From Branchiostoma lanceolatum (lineage: Eukaryota; Chordata; Leptocardii; Amphioxiformes; Branchiostomatidae), in contig NC_089731.1 of NCBI RefSeq assembly GCF_035083965.1, positions 4,627,001 through 4,691,000 on the forward strand: a stretch of DNA of 64,000 nt, read 5' to 3'. The translations under genes were made by a program, and so were the position numbers. This document shows, in pieces, positions 25,139-36,581 of the stretch; position 1 is the first letter of the stretch, and every line of letters starts with the position of its first letter. Below the pieces are notes generated by a model. It worked only from the letters and a program-made list of their open reading frames with translations, did no database searches and was not told where the DNA came from.

Positions 25139-28100
25139 CTAGGCATTATAGGTGCCCGCTGACACATCTCCTCCAGTGCCTGTCCAGTTGGTGTGGTGAA
25201 ACTTGCCTGGGGAGTCCAACAGTTCATAGGTGTGGGCACCAAAGTAGTCCCTCTGGGCCTGGAACAAGATTAATGCAAAATTTAGCCAGCTCATGTTTTG
25301 TCTTCTGTTATTGAGGCAGGGGGGCACCTTTTCAATGGTGGCATTATCATAACTATTGCATGCAGATTAACAATATCATTTAACTGTACAGTCAAAAATG
25401 TCAAAGAAGACCAATAAGGGAAAATAAATCTGTTCTAAGAGGACAGGTGGTCACTATGGACAGGATTCCTAATGCTTGTGTCAATGGGAAAATATATCTA
25501 AGGGACCACCAAAAAGTGGTCACATTGACCAGGTGGTCCTTATGTAGAGGTGGTCACTTGTACAGGTTTGACTGTATATCAATGGCCAGGTGGTCCTTAT
25601 GTAGAGGTGGTCACTTGTACAGGTCTGACTGTATATAACACAATATTACTTCCAGTAACAAACAAAGCATCATGATAAACAGTAAATAACTTAATCCTCC
25701 TGTACCTGGATAAGGTTGGCAGGCAGGCGGGCAGACCTATAGCCGTCGTAGAACGCCAGCGCAGTGCTGAAGGCCGGGACAGGCACTCCTGCTGTTACCG
25801 CCATGGACACCACTTGCCTGCAGGAGTCCTGAACACACAAAATTATATTTCCCATCATTTTTCATGGCTCTGTATAACAAGCTTCCCAACCTACTCCCCT
25901 GCACCTCAATAACTTCTTCCAAGTTACATGCAATGAAAAGAGTTTTTCTTTAGTTCGAAGACATTCCTAACTACTTAGATATTTCTGCACACTATATTTT
26001 ACCAAAGATGCAACAGTTCAACAGCTGATTAAAGAGGAAGGTTACAAGCTTTGAGATGGGTCAACACTCGACAGTCTTAAAAGAGACACCTGATGATCAG
26101 GAAAATAAAGGGTAGGGTAGGATAGGATAAAGAGGTACTGTTAGTCACAATGTTTAGAGGTTAACTATAAGACCCAGGACTCACCTGGCAGTCAGCGATG
26201 GCCTTCTTGAAGAAGTCATCCAACAGCAGGTTGGTCAGGTTGGGGTTCTTGTCGAAAGCTTCCTTGATGTTTCCAAGGAAACGGCTGTGAAAAGTTGACA
26301 CCATGGTATTACTAAAAATCACTACAAATCTAATTCATTACTTTTATTCATTTACACCTGTCCTATTAAAGTATAATGTGTCCCATCAAAAACGGGCATA
26401 CACATACAAATTTTAATGTATCTTGTTCTAGAAAATGTTCTATCAACCACATTAATACTGCTGTCTCTGTCCTTAGTGCTGAACGTATCCACACTAATAC
26501 TGTTGTCCCTGTCCTTAGTGCTGAACATGTCTACACTAATTTCCTTGTTTTCTTAGTGTAGGGCATCCAGAAGACGCCCTGACGCCCTGCTAGCTAATAG
26601 CCTACCCTCACCTCCTGATGATGCAGCCTCCCCTCCACATGAGTGCGATGCCTCCGTAGTTCAGGTTCCAGTTAAACTGGCGCGCCGCCTCACGGAGCAG
26701 CATGAAGCCCTGGGCGTACGACACGATCTTGGAGGCATACAGGGCCTGTGGAGTACAAGATATTACATTTGTTACTATATAATAGATTGATAAATTTCCC
26801 AGAGCTGATTCTTTTCCATCCCACTCATTGTTCGGGAGCCCATGTTGTTTATTTTTATTCTTGAATCTGTCATTTTAAGCTGAAGAAAATACATTTTCAT
26901 CAATTTGATGTCATGAAGTCCAGATTTTCGGACGGATGGGGTGAAATTTTTTTCCGTCCCAACAAGCAAATTTCTGTCCTAGGACGGAGGGACGAGTCCT
27001 GGAGACAGCCCTGCCATCTCTGTATCCAAAATAACTCCCTGCTTTGAATACTTTGTATAACCTACGTCAATGCTATCTCTAGATCTGTTAACGCCTTCAA
27101 ATAACAATTGTTGTATACTGGGGAATACATGAGGTTTTGGAGAATGATATTTACATCACAGCTTCGTACTGTTAGCTAATTTGATTCAACAAAAGGAATT
27201 AAAATGGAGTCCATCAAAGGGAAGGCTTACTCTACTGGACAAACGTGTGGAGTGAGTCAGCACATGATACACAAGTCCAAATATGACAACATATTAGGCA
27301 GTCCACCCTTCCAACAAAAAACACATACACATCCGATTCAACATACTAGCATTACATAAAACAATCTGTGAAAGATGTTAGAAGCACCTTTCTGATCTGC
27401 TCTATAAAAGCCGGCTTGTCTATTTTGAACGTCGGTGCGTTGGGTCCTGGAAGGTGTTTACTGGCATCCACACGCTCCTGTTGTATGGAGGACAGGCAAC
27501 GGGCAAACACAGCCTCACCTGGGGACATAATGTAGTATTGGAACTGTTTTGGGAAGAAACCTGAAACACACAACTGTGCAATACTACTAGCAGGAACTCC
27601 TTGTAGAAATATTGCCATAAATAACATTTCACCTGGCTTGAGAGCCGGTACTCAGAAGCATGGGATTTGAAACATGCGTAGTTTTCCTATAGAAGAACTT
27701 GCCTCTAAATCTATGTCCCCATTCTGTCTGCATTCAGTTGATTGGCAAGCAGTTAAATTTGACACTTATACAGAGGAGCTGCATGATATCAGCTAAACTA
27801 CAGTCTACATCTACACACAGTTCTCTACATCAAGATTCTGAATTATGGATCACAGCTTTTAAATACACTGATGAGCTTTCATTCTGAAACTTTATGAGAT
27901 GAAAAGGTTATGATATCAACAACACAGTCAACTGACCAATCAGGGTGACCGGCATGCCATAGTCCAGCGCTGAGATAGCCGTCCACTTCCCAGTGCCTTT
28001 CTGTGAAGAAACAAGAAACCATATTTTCTTTGGTCTGATTTATCATTTTAATATACAGTATTAGAGAAGCCTTAATAAGCATTTAACAACAATTTTCGAT

Positions 28101-31100
28101 TTCAATTTTATTGATTTAAACCAAAGTACATCTCAGATCTACGGATCTGCTTTTCAGATATCCCTGGGCACAAATATAAAAAAAATACAATTAGATACAA
28201 ATACAATAGGTTACTACTTTCGTTTTCCATTATTTCTGACAACAATGTAGAAGGCTGTTGATTTCAAAGAAAACAAACTACCTGTATTGACAAAAATAGA
28301 AGTTTGAATTAAGTAAAATGAAATATCATATGACGGCTAATTGAATGATTAAAGACAATTTGAACATGCAGGAAGAAATAAGTCCCAATGAAATCAAATT
28401 GAACCATTGACTTCTTAAATAACTTTGTGCATGCCAGCCTTGGCCATTCGACACCAACATAACAAAATAAGATAAGACTAAAAGCCCTGACCTGCCCGGC
28501 AGCGTCCCTGATCTTGTCCAGCAGATGTTTGCCATCCTCGTCGCGGAACTTCAGGATGTTGGCCGAGATCTCGATCAGGAATGAGTCCAGCTCACCTTTG
28601 TTCCACTCAGTAAATGCCTGCAAAACAGCGAGGCTGATTGGTCAGATGGAGTCACATGATCACACATTCAAACTTGATTGGTCAGGTGAGGGTCACATGA
28701 ATAAGGTTCTTTTTATTCTGTGCCTTTGTGGAATCAACTATGACCTTGAAAACATAACAATTCAACTTATTCAAGATAAAAGTTTCAAAGCACTACAGCT
28801 AAAACAGAAGTGTATTGTATGTACATGTATGTGCATGTTCATCCTCAATGAATATTTAGCTTCGGCAGAGGATGTCCCTTGGATAAGACTTTAAATGAAG
28901 GTCCTGTGTTTGAGTGCCCATACCTCAAGCCCATTATAGAACGACAACATTTATGGATAAGAGTAGGGGTCTTTCCTATGCAGTTCAAAACCGTACAGAC
29001 CTAGGGCCCATACATGGAGCATTTACTGTCCGGAGTGCTGAAAGGCTGCCATTAAGCCCCCGTCACAAATAAAAAATTTAGCTCGGCCGAAGTGTTGGCG
29101 AGCTTCAAATGTGCATTTTTGGCCGAAGTACGGCCGACGTCCAGTCGATCACGCGGGCTTCAGGTGATTTTTAGATATCAAAGTTGATCCAAATATTGAC
29201 CTTTTACCAGGTTAGTCGATTCTGACTTCGTCCATGTCCAAGAGATGGTACCATCTCATGGGGATTCTTAGTTTTTAGTGTTCAACGGACGTCACCCGAG
29301 ATTTTCATTGGAAAATACAGTCGACCCTCGGGCGATTTTGAAATTCGGCGAGCTTTTGGCGATCTACAAATTCGGCCGACACTCACATGAACTGTGACGC
29401 CGGCTTTACAGACCCTACCTGTGAAGAGACAGCAGTCTGTCCATAAAAAAAGGAGCTGTACCTGGCTCATCTCATCGTTGTCCATCTTCAGCACACCCTT
29501 CATGAGATGGTAGGCCTCACAGATCAGCTGCATGTCTCCGTACTCGATCCCGTTGTGAACCATCTTCACAAAGTGGCCGGCACCGTCCTCACCAACCTGG
29601 AAGAAAAATTCATTCTTCATCTCCTTTTCATGTTCAAGTCAAGGTAAGGTAAAGGTAGTCCAAAAGCCTTTTAGAGGATTGTTATCCACTGAGCCTCGAG
29701 CACAGTGTTGGAAGGCAGAGCCCATCACTCTCCTTCCAACGCCTTTTACCCCCCCCCCCCTCCCTCCCAATCGAAGTCAGGTACCCACTTTTACACCTAG
29801 GTGGACTGGAAAAGTCGTGTTAAGTATCTTTCCCAAGGGCACAACAGCAGTGGCATGTCAGGGGATTCAAACCAAGGACCTCTGGCTTCTTGGCATAACA
29901 CCCTAACCGTTATGCCAACACAACGCCACAGATCAATTCTAATGTCAAGTCTTTTAAAAGATGGCTGCTAAGATTGAGACTGAAACCTACCCAGTCACAG
30001 CAAGGCTCAGTGCCAACCTTGGCTGCAACACCCTGGAAGATTGGCTTGATGTGTGGCCTACATGAGAAACAAGAGAAAGTAAATTAGTATATACAGTAAT
30101 CATATAACCGGCTTACGCCTTGGCAACAATAATCAATTACTCTACCTATTCAAACTGCTACTATAACAGCTTTTCTTTCTGAATCGTTTACAAGCATGTG
30201 CTATAAGTATAAATGACTGAAAACAGTAAACGTTCTCAATTTCTTTAAATTTCCTTCATTCCTACTATCCCACCCTTATTAAATCAGGACCCCTATCACT
30301 CTACGTTACCTCGATTGCAAAGGGGACCTGATAATGTCTGGCAGCGCTGGTTATCAGGGCCCCTCCCCTGTGTACTATCCTAGCTCCATTACTCTGTATC
30401 TGTCTTCCATCCTACCTACCAACCTACCTAGTCCCTCGACCTAATCTGGTCATTGGTGGGACAAGGTGGACATGAAGATATAACCAAATGCTATAGTATA
30501 CTAGTACCCATACTTACACCTCCCTGGGTCCCTCACACACACACAACTCATGAGGAAAGGGCCGTGACTTGCCTATTCCTCGGCCCCACTCACACACCCC
30601 TTCTCACACCCCCAACTCACCATGCTTCGGGAGATCCCCCTGGCATGAGGGAAGGGCCGTACCTCGCCCCCTCCTCACCCCCGCTCACACCGCTACCCAC
30701 AAAGTGAAGACCCTTCTCCTTCAGAGCAGCACACCTTCTCTGTAGGGATGGAGAAAATGGTTACATTCTTTACAAGAAGCTAGAGTTGGATGAACTGTTT
30801 CTAGTGTAGCAAAGAAAGCTGAATGACAGCTATCCTCAGATTCAAGCTATACATGTACGTATACATAGTGATTCTGTACTGAAAAGCGGATCCGCAAAAA
30901 AGAGCCTTGCAACACAACTGAGTCAGCTTACACTTACAGATGTGATTTATGTGGCAGAGACGGCCATTCTCGTATTGGGCTGTTAAGCCAGAGGCGATGC
31001 TGTAGGGCTGCTGTGAATTAGGATTTTACCATGGTCAATACTGACTGACGGAGGACATTTATACTAGTGCACTGTGCATATGCATATAACCTCTAAGTGG

Positions 31101-34040
31101 ACTGTGATTTTTGAAGTGAGGTTTTTTCCAATCCTTAAGAAACTGCAGACATACCCTCGAGTCTGTGTACTCTGAGTTTCCACCATCGATGATGATGTCA
31201 CCCTTCTCAAGCAGAGGTACCTGAAGGAAAACGATAAATACTTGCAAATCTATAAAAACATGATTGACACATTTTCTAATGAACACAATGGACAGCCTGT
31301 CAACCACATGCACTGTGACACACATGTATTTACTAAAACCCTTTAGTAGTTGGTGTTAGGCAAGGCTGTTTAATAGCTTGTTTAATTAACTGATGATATC
31401 CTCGACAGCGAATAGGCAAGGTCTATGTATAGTTACTGTACTAAATCAACAGGATTGCTAGTAGGATGTTCCTTATGAATCAATTCTCCGGACTGGCTTA
31501 CTAGTTACTAGCGTTGGCTATCAAGCTTCTACGTATGGGTCTGGCAACATTGTGGAAACTTAAGGGCTGCAAGAATCATGATTAAGTCATGCTAGATCAA
31601 TGACTACATTTGGAAAAATGAAAAGTGCCGCACCAGTTTGTCGATGAAGGCGTCCACGGCCGACCCGGCCTTCACCAGCATCATGACCCGCCGCGGCTTC
31701 TTCAGCATCCCGACCATCTCCTCTAGCGAGCGGGCGCCGACGACCTTTGTACCCTTCGCCTCCTTTGCTAGGAAGTCCTCCACCTTGGACACGGTACGGT
31801 TGAAGGCGCAGACCTAGAAAATAACGTTTGTGAAAGATGTTGTAGTTAATTTCTTTAACAAAGTCACTCATTCATTGTCCTAAGTATATTGTCCTTAGTT
31901 GCGAGGGTTAGATGTGCTGAGGAACAATTCTGTACGAAGTCACTTAGCCTGGCATTCAAACCTATCATATATAGTATTACAGCTACCAAGTCTCTTCGTC
32001 TGACGAAAGCTACACGTATTTACAATAGACTTGGATACCAGGCTAGAAATTGCTCGCTCACTGTCCCGAGTTCCCAATCTTCTGGTGTATAACACTATGT
32101 GTTCCAGAGTTGGGAGTGTTAGACAATACTAGTAGACATGCTTGCACTTCAAATCTGCGCTCATTGAATGGAGTGAAAGTGCAATTATATGGTTTAAATG
32201 CAAATTCTTGGAGATAGCATTAAGAGGCGATAACTTACCACAAAGCCATGGTCGTTCATGTTCAAGATCAGGTTCTGGCCCTGGAAAAAAAGAAAGAAAT
32301 AAAAGTTATAATGTTATACAATTGATTGAAAAGAATTACAATAATTTTCAATAAATTAAACTTTTGCACTGTAAACAGCTTCTGCAGCTACTTTGGAAAT
32401 CGAATTCTACGACTTTAACAACTGATACACACTTGCAGAATTGTTGCCAGGGTTACTTACCATGACAGCCAGACCAATCAGGGCAATGTCAGCTCTGAAA
32501 TGATAATAAAGAACTCATTAACTCACAATTCAAGATGAAACAACAATCTTTGCTTGGTAAAAATTTGACACTAAAAGTTGGAGAACAAATACAGGCATAA
32601 TCTCTTGATCATGAGTATGGAAAATTATAAGGAAACATATCAGAATGAAAGTCAATTGCATGCAATGTCACATGCTACAATTTAGCCAATACTAGTATTC
32701 TATTGTTACAACAATGTCAGTCACAGTTCACTGTCACATGTATGTTTTTCCCTATATTTCTACAATGTACCTGCAATTAGCCCTCCAGCATGAACTTGCA
32801 ATATAACTATGCAAGTTCAATAGTACTAGTACAAATGTATTTTCTTGTGAACAACACAATCCAGGCAGTATTTAGAGCATGACATGAGATTTTGTATTTG
32901 CACAGTCCTGCTACAAATGTAGACTTAACAATTGGGCTTGTCATTCTGACTCATAGAATTCTCAGAGGTCACGACTGCCTAGAAGGTTTGAGAGGACATT
33001 TGGCCATTGTGTGATCTGACAGATAAAAGCTGAATTTTCAGTTGAGAAAAAATCAATCAACTTGACTAATTAACTGATTGGTTGCCTTTTCTGTTGATTG
33101 ACTGATTGATAACACCACCATTCACTATTTTGCACTCATTACGACAATATTTACATCTTTACATTACAACATGTGTATAGCTTTGGATCCTTTGTTTTTC
33201 TTTTGTCTGACAACATAAGTGATTTTAAGGCAGGGTTCAATTTGAACCACTGTTCAAAGTAAGTGTGTCCACAGTTGGCACCTCTGAAACCTCATAGTTT
33301 CTAGGAAACATGACTTCCTGCACCTTCTTCCTCAATACCCAGAAAAGTGAGTCGCTCTAAAATCTGAGACTCTGGCCTTGGGGGCCCTTTCACAATGAGA
33401 AGAATACTGAATGCTATTCAGGAGCAGTTGGACGAGTTTTGCACAGCTCATTTGTTTAGAGGGGTATGCCTGTTTGCTTTAACTTGAGGCACCTGTTGAC
33501 CCTAGCCCCACCCTTAATGATTAAACTGGGGGCTTACCATTATTTAAAACAACGATAACAAGAAAGGGTTGCTAAGCAATAGTTGAGGGAGGGTGGGGTG
33601 ATTAGTAGAAAAAAAAGAAAACCGCAGCCTGGCTATGAAAGAGCAGCGGGGTTGAACTCAGTCTAACAACCTCTTAATCATTGTAAAATTGTTATGTGAA
33701 TGAGTTCAATGACATAAGCAGGAACAAAATATTTGTAAAGAAGAAACATCGTACGATTCGTACTAGAAGAAAAATGTCAACAGATTACTTATGATCAGAA
33801 TGAAATCGACTCTAACGTCTTCATATTACTCACCACCTCTACAAACTATTAAAATGTTCTCTACTCTAGAAAATATCAAAATACTTGTCCTACTCTTGAC
33901 ATTACAGATATGTCTGGAACACGGAAGTAACCCTAACCTTCGTTTTAACCGAATTATACACCGTCAGCGAAGGTAACAGACACCTGTCAGCGTCTAGATT
34001 CATAGCTAAACGTGTATACTTACTGTGGTTCGGGTGCCAT
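25139..34040 (-). CDS. PGD: 6-phosphogluconate dehydrogenase, decarboxylating
   Basis: PGD makes ribulose 5-phosphate, CO2 and NADPH in the cytosolic oxidative pentose phosphate pathway. Fifteen minus-strand exons join in frame: 34040-34024, 32494-32461, 32280-32239, 31813-31634, 31220-31155, 30739-30621, 30057-29991, 29596-29462, 28617-28492, 28000-27937, 27518-27388, 26745-26612, 26284-26185, 25828-25706, 25258-25139. They give 485 residues; human has 483. The start is [20 protein letters not shown], holding the GLAVMGQN coenzyme loop. Further marks are [35 protein letters not shown], the signature [40 protein letters not shown] with catalytic Lys, [15 protein letters not shown], and the end [14 protein letters not shown] then [17 protein letters not shown]. 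No break is seen. Intron 1 (32495-34023) is the longest. Confidence 0.97.
25500..25640 (+). repeat. two-copy tandem repeat (GAGGTGGTCACTTGTACAGG)
   Basis: CAGGTGGTCCTTATGTAGAG followed by GTGGTCACTTGTACAGGT and GACTGTATAT occurs twice in a row, with a diverged third unit just upstream. It lies in the last PGD intron. The type is common near DNA transposon remnants in invertebrate genomes. Confidence 0.75.
26455..26560 (+). repeat. two-copy repeat related to the 24-bp minisatellite
   Basis: CTGTCCTTAGTGCTGAAC occurs twice, about 51 nt apart, each followed by ACACTAAT. The core differs by one or two bases from the unit at 58086-58515. It lies in a PGD intron. Confidence 0.6.
28093..28240 (-). 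mobile_element. LINE 3' tail, minus strand, PGD intron
   Basis: TTTCAATTTTATTGATTTAA followed by GCTTTTCAGATATCCCTGGG is in the style of the other reversed 3' tails. No reverse-transcriptase reading frame is left. Confidence 0.4.
29053..29408. mobile_element. MITE with TAAGCCCCCGTCAC ends, PGD intron
   Basis: The left end TAAGCCCCCGTCAC pairs with right GTGACGCCGGCTTTA. Subterminal CTCGGCCGAA and TTCGGCGAGC repeats occur in both halves. About 355 bp, non-coding. Confidence 0.7.
29640..29935 (-). mobile_element. tRNA-derived SINE, minus strand, PGD intron
   Basis: The inverted head is at about 29865-29935 (GATTCAAACCAAGGACCTC). The inverted body has CAAGTCAGGTACCCAC-like and CTTTCCCAAGGGCACAAC blocks, and the tail is GGTAAGGTAAAGGTAG. 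It contains a 10-bp poly-C run. Confidence 0.7.
30280..30375. repeat. diverged copy of the CCCTCATTAAATCAGGACC foldback family
   Basis: CACCCTTATTAAATCAGGAC then CCCTATCACTCTACGTTACC is the left arm of the element at 41411-41520. The right half is scrambled. It lies in a PGD intron. Confidence 0.6.
31949..32044. mobile_element. small MITE with TAGCCTGGCATTCAA ends, PGD intron
   Basis: TAGCCTGGCATTCAAACCTA on the left pairs imperfectly with ATAGACTTGGATACCAGGCT plus A on the right. About 96 bp. Confidence 0.6.
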
Positions 34041-34363
34041 GGCGAAAATACGACGAGAATGTCCAGAAAGTTCGGAGTAAAGAAGAAGGCGTGTGTGTCC
34101 GTGCGCTCAGCTGGGCAGAAGGGTGACCAGTGCGCAGCTGTTCTGAGCAGCCTGCAAGTCATGCACCGCACGTGCACAACAGCGCACCTAGCGAGATGTT
34201 TACGAACAGCAGGTTGTCCAAGCATACGGCCAAAAATAAAAGTTGGTACATGTAATAATGCCATTTGCTGAATTTCGATGAGAGAGCGAGACAAGACGGT
34301 GTCCAAATAAATTGCAAATAATGAAAATCAGACATCTATGTTACATGCCCTACCCTGTTGGTT

Positions 34364-34434
34364 CTAGCCTGAGTGGCATCCTGTTTCAGTTCCAGGCTCT
34401 ACCTTCCAAGGAACTGAAACAGGACACTCAGGCT
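34364..34434. mobile_element. 71-bp palindromic MITE upstream of PGD
   Basis: TAGCCTGAGTGGCATCCTGT then TTCAGTTCC pairs with GGAACTGAAACAGGACACTC then AGGCTA. It lies about 320 bp upstream of the PGD start, in the interval shared with the NAA38 3' flank. Confidence 0.75.
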
Positions 34435-35079
34435 ACGTTAACGTTGTTGGTTCTAAGATTTGGAAAAAAAATGCCTATATTCTATTATTCGCATAGAACT
34501 TCACCACCGCCTTTGAAAGTCTTTGCTGTCATATCTTTTTTTCCAACATAAGACATTTCTTCTTTTTTTTATTATGGATCATATTTTAGACAATGAGACA
34601 GTAAAAGGCATGCATGACAAACCATGGATAAAAACAAATCTTTTATTGATACAATTTCTAGGGAATAACCTCAAAGACTTAAGATATGTACATTTACTGT
34701 TACCATACACATAGTTTGTTTGATGGAGATCTTCTGGTCACTCATTTGGTCACGGAAATGGTAAAAACAATACATCATATATCCTGTGTACCAGTCATCT
34801 CTTTCGTCCACATCTGCTCCAGTGCTGATCAGGACAAGTGAGCTGACGTAACCATCGCTTTTCACCATTTTTGTGTGCTCTAAAACACACAGGCCTGACC
34901 ACAACTTGGAAAAGCAGCATAACACTTCCACCTCCATAGAGTAATGTCATAATTCCTCAGTACAACCAGGAGTTTATTTTCACCTTCTCAGTTCTTTTAC
35001 AGAGAGAAGACTCTCTGATTGGATGTACACGAGTGTTGTGGATAAAGTGCTGGCCTGCTGGGGAGGTAGTTCGAATAGT

Positions 35080-36425
35080 TCACATGATCTGATTGGCCGT
35101 GATGTCGTCATATTCTATTTTGAGGATGTGGTGCCCAGGAACCATGGCCAGTCCCAGTACCCGGGGGTCCTCGCCTGATGTGTTATCTTCAAGAAGAGGA
35201 AAAAGAAAAATTGTGAGAGTTTGTTACTTAAACATTCAAAATGAAAACAAAGATCAAAGGCCCAAAAAACAAATTATTTGATAGTTATGGTTACAACACA
35301 TGCATGAACTTTATATCCTCCCAACACTACTAGCGACAAGTTTTTCCCCTTCACTAGAAGTACTCTCTAACAGTGTTGGAGGGGTAAGTTGGGATGATAT
35401 CAATTATTAGCGAATATCGGAGAGGAGACTCAGGAGCTTATTAGGTTTAGATACCTGGCTAATCAATTACTGAATTAAGCACATTCGATATTGTATTCAT
35501 TCTCTATGGCAAGTAGTAACTACTAGTACAATGTAGTACAAGCATCTGACAAATCAATATTTCTATCCCTGAAGTCTGATACAAATTGATAAATATAAAT
35601 CATTATCTTCATTTCTTATTTCAACATCAACATTCCCAAGTATATCGTTTACATTTTTATAGCTCTTTAGTTTCACATTTGAGAAATAACACTATTAACG
35701 TACAGGCAGCCCTTTCACTGGACGCATGTGTATAAAAGGAATACCAAGCTTTTTTTTCTCTTCTGGAATCATCAGAACATTACCTGGATCTTGTATGTAT
35801 TCCTGACAGGACCCCAGAATGACGTTTTTGTCCCTGTCTGTACAGAGGAACACTCCGATGAGTGTCCGTCCGTCTGTCATGCTCACGCGCAGGCTCTTGT
35901 TCAGCCAGCTCCGGAGCTTCCGACGACCCTCGCTTTCTTGCGTATCTGCATCAAACTGAGTGTAAAAGAAAAATTCAATAATATTTTTTACAACAAAAAA
36001 AGGGCTTGGTTTATTAACAGAAAAAAAAAAACATTACAAGTTAACAAAAACACTGCATCAAAATTTTCTTACTAGAGGAACAATTCAATATTCTCTTCAT
36101 CAATATTTTGTTCTTGTTGTTGTCCTTCTGTAAAGTCTATTATTTCATTAGACTTGGTCTATAGTACTCTCTATTCACGTAACAAATTATTATAATAATT
36201 TGTACAATTTTTTACATGATTCAAGTCCGACCCCCCTCCCCACAAAAACAATATCTCCAGTTTTACACCAACAAATTACTCTATGTTGACTGCAATTGAC
36301 ACACCTATCTCTTGACATAATGCCTCATGGCAAAAATCTGTTGAATCACCGTCAGATCTTAGGAATTTCGTAAAAATGGAATATTTTCCCCGTACCCTCA
36401 TATTTTCCGGTTTCCCCTCCGCCAT
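35080..36425 (-). CDS. NAA38: NatC N-alpha-acetyltransferase auxiliary subunit NAA38 (LSMD1)
   Basis: NAA38 is the Sm-fold auxiliary subunit of the NatC complex, which acetylates N-termini starting Met-hydrophobic. Minus-strand exons 36425-36396, 35955-35784 and 35186-35080 give 102 residues. The protein starts MAEGKPENMR, then LRSWLNKSLRVSMTDGRTLI, GVFLCTDRDKNVILGSCQEY, and ends DPRVLGLAMVPGHHILKIEY then DDITANQIM. Human NAA38 has [28 protein letters not shown] (spoken of here in part) and LGLAMVPGHHIVSIEV, a clear match. It lacks the longer Ser-rich N-terminus of the human form. A TTTATT at about 34641 could be its minus-strand polyadenylation signal. It shares a 156-bp promoter with CYB5D1. 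Confidence 0.94.
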
Positions 36426-36581
36426 GACAGTTCTCGCGAGAACCTCCGAGAATTACCGTGAGTTCAGCGCCTCGCAGGGCATTGTGGTCTGGGTCTCCCA
36501 TAGCAACCAGGAAGCTTCGCGATCCTAGCTTTGGATCGGCCTGTGTTTTTCTTCGACATTTTGCCAGTTCTTTCGGCCGAA
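36426..36581. promoter_or_regulatory. divergent promoter NAA38/CYB5D1 with TCTCGCGAGA element
   Basis: Only 156 bp separate the two start codons. The palindrome TCTCGCGAGA lies at 36432-36441, inside TTCTCGCGAGAA. In vertebrates this motif drives CpG-island and bidirectional housekeeping promoters and is bound by BANP. A second palindrome TTTCGGCCGAAA covers 36571-36582, touching the CYB5D1 start codon. The sequence is G+C-rich compared with its surroundings and lacks a TATA box. Confidence 0.8.

Noticed and set aside
34671-34937. 88-codon minus frame downstream of NAA38
   Set aside because: It lies after the NAA38 stop and before a likely polyadenylation signal, so it is probably 3'UTR; no homology seen.
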